From NCBI GenBank assembly GCA_013398175.1, contig VZRZ01005124.1, forward strand, positions 164,871-228,870: DNA of 64,000 nt, given 5' to 3'. Positions 60,346 to 64,000 of this stretch are shown in pieces. The stretch is from Climacteris rufus. Its lineage: Eukaryota > Chordata > Aves > Passeriformes > Climacteridae. Both the position numbers and the translations under genes were made by a program. Position 1 is the first letter of the stretch; every line of letters starts with the position of its first letter. The notes under the pieces are model-generated. The model saw nothing but the letters and a program-made list of their open reading frames with translations. It was not told where the DNA came from and searched no databases.

Positions 60346-62959
60346 GGGTTTTACCTTGGGAGGGAGTAGAGGCAAAGATTCAGGTGTCGGCACATAAGAC
60401 TTTTTCTGGTTGCTCTGTTGTGTGCTGCCTTGCTCACTATGAAATGTGATGTGCAGAAAAATTGTAAGTAAGTGAAGTACAAAAAAGGGGCTGCTTTTGG
60501 AAGGTTCTTTATGCATAATACCTTTCGGTATTTTCAAAATGTCAGATATGAGTAGTTCTTTACACCAGCTAGGGTAGTGCATTTGAGCTTTTCCTCTTCA
60601 TTTAACAAGGAATGAGCATGTATCATAAATCAATGAATGCAGAAAAATAAATACAGTATGTCAGTGTTCTATTTAACTTGTTCTTGGGTGTACTTAATTT
60701 CAGTAACGATGCTGCTTCTGATATGGAAGATGTGAACTACCTATATACTCCTTGAAATAAGGAACCTTTTTGTCAGTCTAAGGCTACTAAGAGTAAGAAG
60801 ATATATTAACAACCTGTGCTTTTTATAAGACTTCCCTGTGTGTTAATAGCAACTTGATAGTTGGGACATGGTAAACTTTGAAGTATTATAAGAATATCTT
60901 GTGCAGAATAGAAAGTTTTGGAGGTACACAGTGAGTTAAAATTTTTTTTAAAAAGTTGGGGAAAAAATGAATGGTAAAGGGAGGATTATTTGTGCTTCGT
61001 AATGCAAGTGTTGGTATTGAAGAAGATACTGGAAGTACTGAAAAGGAAGTTTGCTTAAAGCAGCAATAATGTTATTCTGCTGGTGCTCAGAGTATACACT
61101 ATTGAACAATCCTCTGCATCACTTATGTCTTATCTACTATCTTTCCTAATCTGTTGTAGCGTGTCTGGGAAAGGAAGTGCTGGAGGCAATGCTGAAGACA
61201 AAAAGCTCTGATCCCTCATTTATCAGAACTGATAATTGTACATCTGAACCCTTATCTGGAGCTGACTGCTGTAGCTGATATTGCCACTCTGCTTCTTTTT
61301 AAGACAGGAGAAAGAGTGATGTTTCAGTCAAATTGTTTTTCTTCTTTACCCTTCCTTCCCCTTGCTTCCATTCTGGGGAAAAAAAAAAAATCCCAAAGGA
61401 ATTGAGCCAGTTTCCTGATTTCTGACACACATCTGTTCTTAGCCCCGTGAAATCCTGGAAATGAGCAACTATGTGAATTTGAGATGATTCTGTAGGTCTT
61501 TATGGTACTTGGGTTGGTAATTGAAATTAATGGTTTATAAAGCATATCTAAGCTTAACTATTTCTTGGTTTTTCTGTCCCCCTTAAGTGGAACTGTAAAA
61601 TGCTAGCTGGAATCAAAAAACCTAAAGTAAATTCTATAAAATATTTCCCATGTTTCTCTGTCAAAATAATTATGCTATAGAAACGGAGCTTTTGTGTGTG
61701 TTGCGTAACTTATTTAATAAAAGAGTTGTTTTATAGAAGTTATCATGTCAGTTACTTTTTGACATGATTAGCTGAGAGCATGTAGGATAAAATTTTAGAT
61801 AAAGCCATTGACATGCTTCACCTTAACATCAAGCCTTAAATAAAAATGTTTCTGCAGTTTTCTGAAGAATAAAAAATGGAATTAAAATTTTTTAGTAGTT
61901 TCTAGATGTTTGTGTTGTATTTATTTTGCCAATCTAGGAAGCTTGTTGCTTATACTGCTAGAAACCTGTGATTTTTTTACTTGATACTTTAGCATCAACA
62001 AGTGCTACTTGAGGCTCTGTGAACAATCAAGCACCCTTCAAATTCTCTGTTGTACTTGATAGAAGGATACTGCATGGCCAAGACATACTCTTGAAGTATA
62101 ATCAGCTCTGCAGATGTTTCTGTCAATTTTATGGGTTTTTCTTCTGATAGAGCACAGTACTCAGGATGTAGGCACATCATACTCTGCTGTCATAGTGATG
62201 GTCTCTATTTCTAAGTAACTTCTAATGTTTATTTTGAGTGGTTGGGGGTTTTTTGGTGTTTTTTGTTGTTGTTGTTGTTTGGTTTGGTTTTTTGGGACTT
62301 TTTTTGGTTGGGGGGGTTGTGGTTTTTTTTGTTTTATTTTGATTGCTAATGAGCTTTGAGTTAGTAATAATCAAGAAATATCTCAAGCCTAATAGCTCAG
62401 AATCCATGGTCTATGTGATGGTAATTTTGTCTACCTCATGTTACACCAATATACCTTGAATTTCTTTCTGCCAGTTTGTAGTTGGCCCTTGCAATTAATG
62501 TCCTAAATTTGTTTATCTTCTGGGTCCCCTTCTTGCACTTCATTTGTGGATATGCTGGGCAGCAGCAGATCCCCTGAAATACCAGTGGGCACTTTCTTTT
62601 GCTGAGAGAACTGACATTTTACAGTGCCTATCTTTTGACTTATCCAGCCCAGAGTTTTCTCTCCTAAATGTGGCTGTTTAATACCTTTCAAAAGTTTGCA
62701 GTGAAGGATTTTTCAAATACCTTTAGAAACCCTAAGGGAACATATCAATCAGTGCCTTATCTGCATGCTGTCAGTGCTCCTAAAGAATTCCAATACAATC
62801 CAACACAACTGTGAAGTGCAACTCCTTCCAACCAAAGCAGTATTTGCTCTTTCTAAACAAATCATATCTATGTGTCTGTTATTTCCTTTAATATAGAATT
62901 GCTAATGTATCTTTTACAGATGTCAATCATGTAATTAGGAAATCTACTTTTTTAAAGAC
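60346..62959. other. AT-rich DNA downstream of MOS
   Basis: No gene is recognised and open frames are under about 90 codons. The main feature is a long G/T-only-type stretch at 62229-62342. Further AATAAA-like motifs occur (for example near 61717 and 61842), but nothing ties them to a transcript. RPS20 or LYN would be expected further right and are not in the window. Confidence 0.5.
62229..62342 (+). repeat. G/T-rich low-complexity stretch
   Basis: More than 100 bases composed almost only of G and T on the plus strand, including GTT repeats and G runs of three, five and seven. The minus-strand shadow is a Pro/Lys/Thr/Asn-rich frame without meaning. The strand bias is extreme compared with its surroundings. 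Confidence 0.85.
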
Positions 62960-64000
62960 TTCCATGCGATATGATCCTGGAGAGAATAAGGGAAAAGGAT
63001 ACCTGGTTGATTTTCAAGGATTGCCCTCCCCAAGCTCAAGATGGGTCCATCCCCATGAGCAGGAAATCAGGTAAAGGTGGCAGGATGGCTCCAAGGATTA
63101 ATCAGTAGCTCCTTGTTTAACTCAAACATAAATAATAAATATGCAAGAGTTGAGAGACTAATGAGGAGTCTGAAGCAAGGATGATTTACTGTTGGTAAAG
63201 AAGGATCAGGTTAGGGACCATTGAAACAAACCAGACATAGAGAAGTTCATGGGACCTCATGGGATGCATTCACATTGGCTGACAAAGCTTGCCAATGTCA
63301 TTGTGAGGCAACTCTTGCCTATCTTTGGAAGGTCAGGAGAGAATCCTGAGGTCTGAAAGTGCACGAATCTAAGTGCTGTCTGCAAGATGGCCAAGAAGGA
63401 GGATCTAAAATACTTTAACCCAGTCAACCTCATCTAAATCCCTGGAAAAGGAGCAAATAATTCTGGAAATCATTGCCAAACATATGAAGGACACAAAAGG
63501 GATTGGGAGTAGTCATCAGGGATTTATGAAGAGGAAATTATGCTTGACCAACTTAGTAGCCTTCTGCAATGAGATTACTGGCTGCTGGAGAGCAGGGGTT
63601 GCTTATCTTGACCTTAGGGAGGTTTCCAGCACTGTTTCCCATTACATCCTCATAGACAAACTGATGAAGTACTGACTAATTAGTGGCAACTGAAAATTAG
63701 CTGAGCTCCTGGGCTCAGAGGGTTGTGATCAATGGCATGAAGTCCAGTGGGATACCTGTCATTTGTGGTGTACCCCAGAGGTCGATCCTGGACCCAGTGC
63801 AGGTTGACATCTCCATGAAAGGCTTGGATGAGGGGATGGAGCACCCTCTCCAAGTTTGCAGGTGATACAGAATTGGGTGGAGCAGTTAATACCTTGGATG
63901 GTTGTGCTGGTGCTCAGAAAGACCTTACCAAGCTGGAGAAATCTGCTGATGGCAACCACTGCAGGGAATTGCAATGTCTGGCACCCGGAGGTGGATAAGC
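62960..64000 (+). mobile_element. CR1 LINE fragment with decayed reverse transcriptase, plus strand, cut by the window edge
   Basis: The fragment follows the CR1 ORF2 order. It starts with a weakly matching part, then CAGTCAACCTCATCTAAATC CCTGGAAAAGGAGCAAATAA, then a short frame at 63484-63675 reading GFMKRKLCLTNLVAFCNEIT and later TVSHYILIDKL, the core of the CR1 reverse transcriptase. Next comes GTTGTGATCAATGGCATGAA, a GGTGTACCCCAGAGG block and CTCCAAGTTTGCAGGTGATA. The usual F-x-KAFDTVSH is changed to LREVSSTVSH, the (F/Y)ADD-type region is altered, and stops and frame changes interrupt it, so it cannot encode an active enzyme. The left border is approximate. Confidence 0.9.

Overview
This is a stretch of bird genome, very probably nuclear. 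The evidence is a PLAG1-type zinc-finger gene followed on the same strand by an intronless MOS kinase gene. The MOS protein is close to the chicken protein as I remember it, with the same inferred length of 349 residues. The repeats are sparse and the recognisable ones are all CR1 LINE fragments, which fits a bird. PLAG1 next to MOS in tandem is the order known in mammals and birds. CHCHD7 and the shared PLAG1/CHCHD7 promoter should lie off the left edge, and RPS20/LYN off the right edge; neither is visible here.

Layout. 1-43449: non-coding DNA, most simply the 5' part of the PLAG1 transcription unit (long introns and untranslated exons that I cannot place with confidence). It holds four CR1 fragments (about 8.3, 18.4, 31.0 and 35.5 kb), a 220-base duplication around the only N in the window (619-1059), a CpG cluster ending in a perfect 5' splice-site hexamer (36.3-36.6 kb) and a GC-rich island (41.95-42.44 kb). 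43450-45663: the two coding exons of PLAG1, separated by a 591-base intron and giving a 501-residue protein. 45664 to about 50600: a long AT-rich PLAG1 3' UTR with several AATAAA signals. 50.6-59.0 kb: intergenic DNA with a full CRE palindrome near 54.47 kb. 59119-60168: MOS, with a TATA-like element just upstream and a short 3' UTR carrying a cytoplasmic-polyadenylation-type element and a hexamer. 60.35-62.95 kb: AT-rich DNA without recognised genes. About 62960-64000: a decayed CR1 reverse-transcriptase fragment that runs off the edge.

Function. PLAG1 is a growth-promoting transcription factor. MOS is the germ-cell MAPKKK that activates MEK1/ERK and holds mature eggs in metaphase II arrest. 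They are neighbours, not partners in one pathway. I found no tRNA, rRNA, CRISPR array or bacterial-type system, and no convincing new multi-gene system. The items most worth checking are the assembly duplication, possible internal PLAG1 promoters or exons, the compact MOS 3' control region and one unexplained open frame near 38.6 kb. Many of the longer open frames in the non-coding part begin at TTG, GTG or CTG, not ATG, and look like chance.
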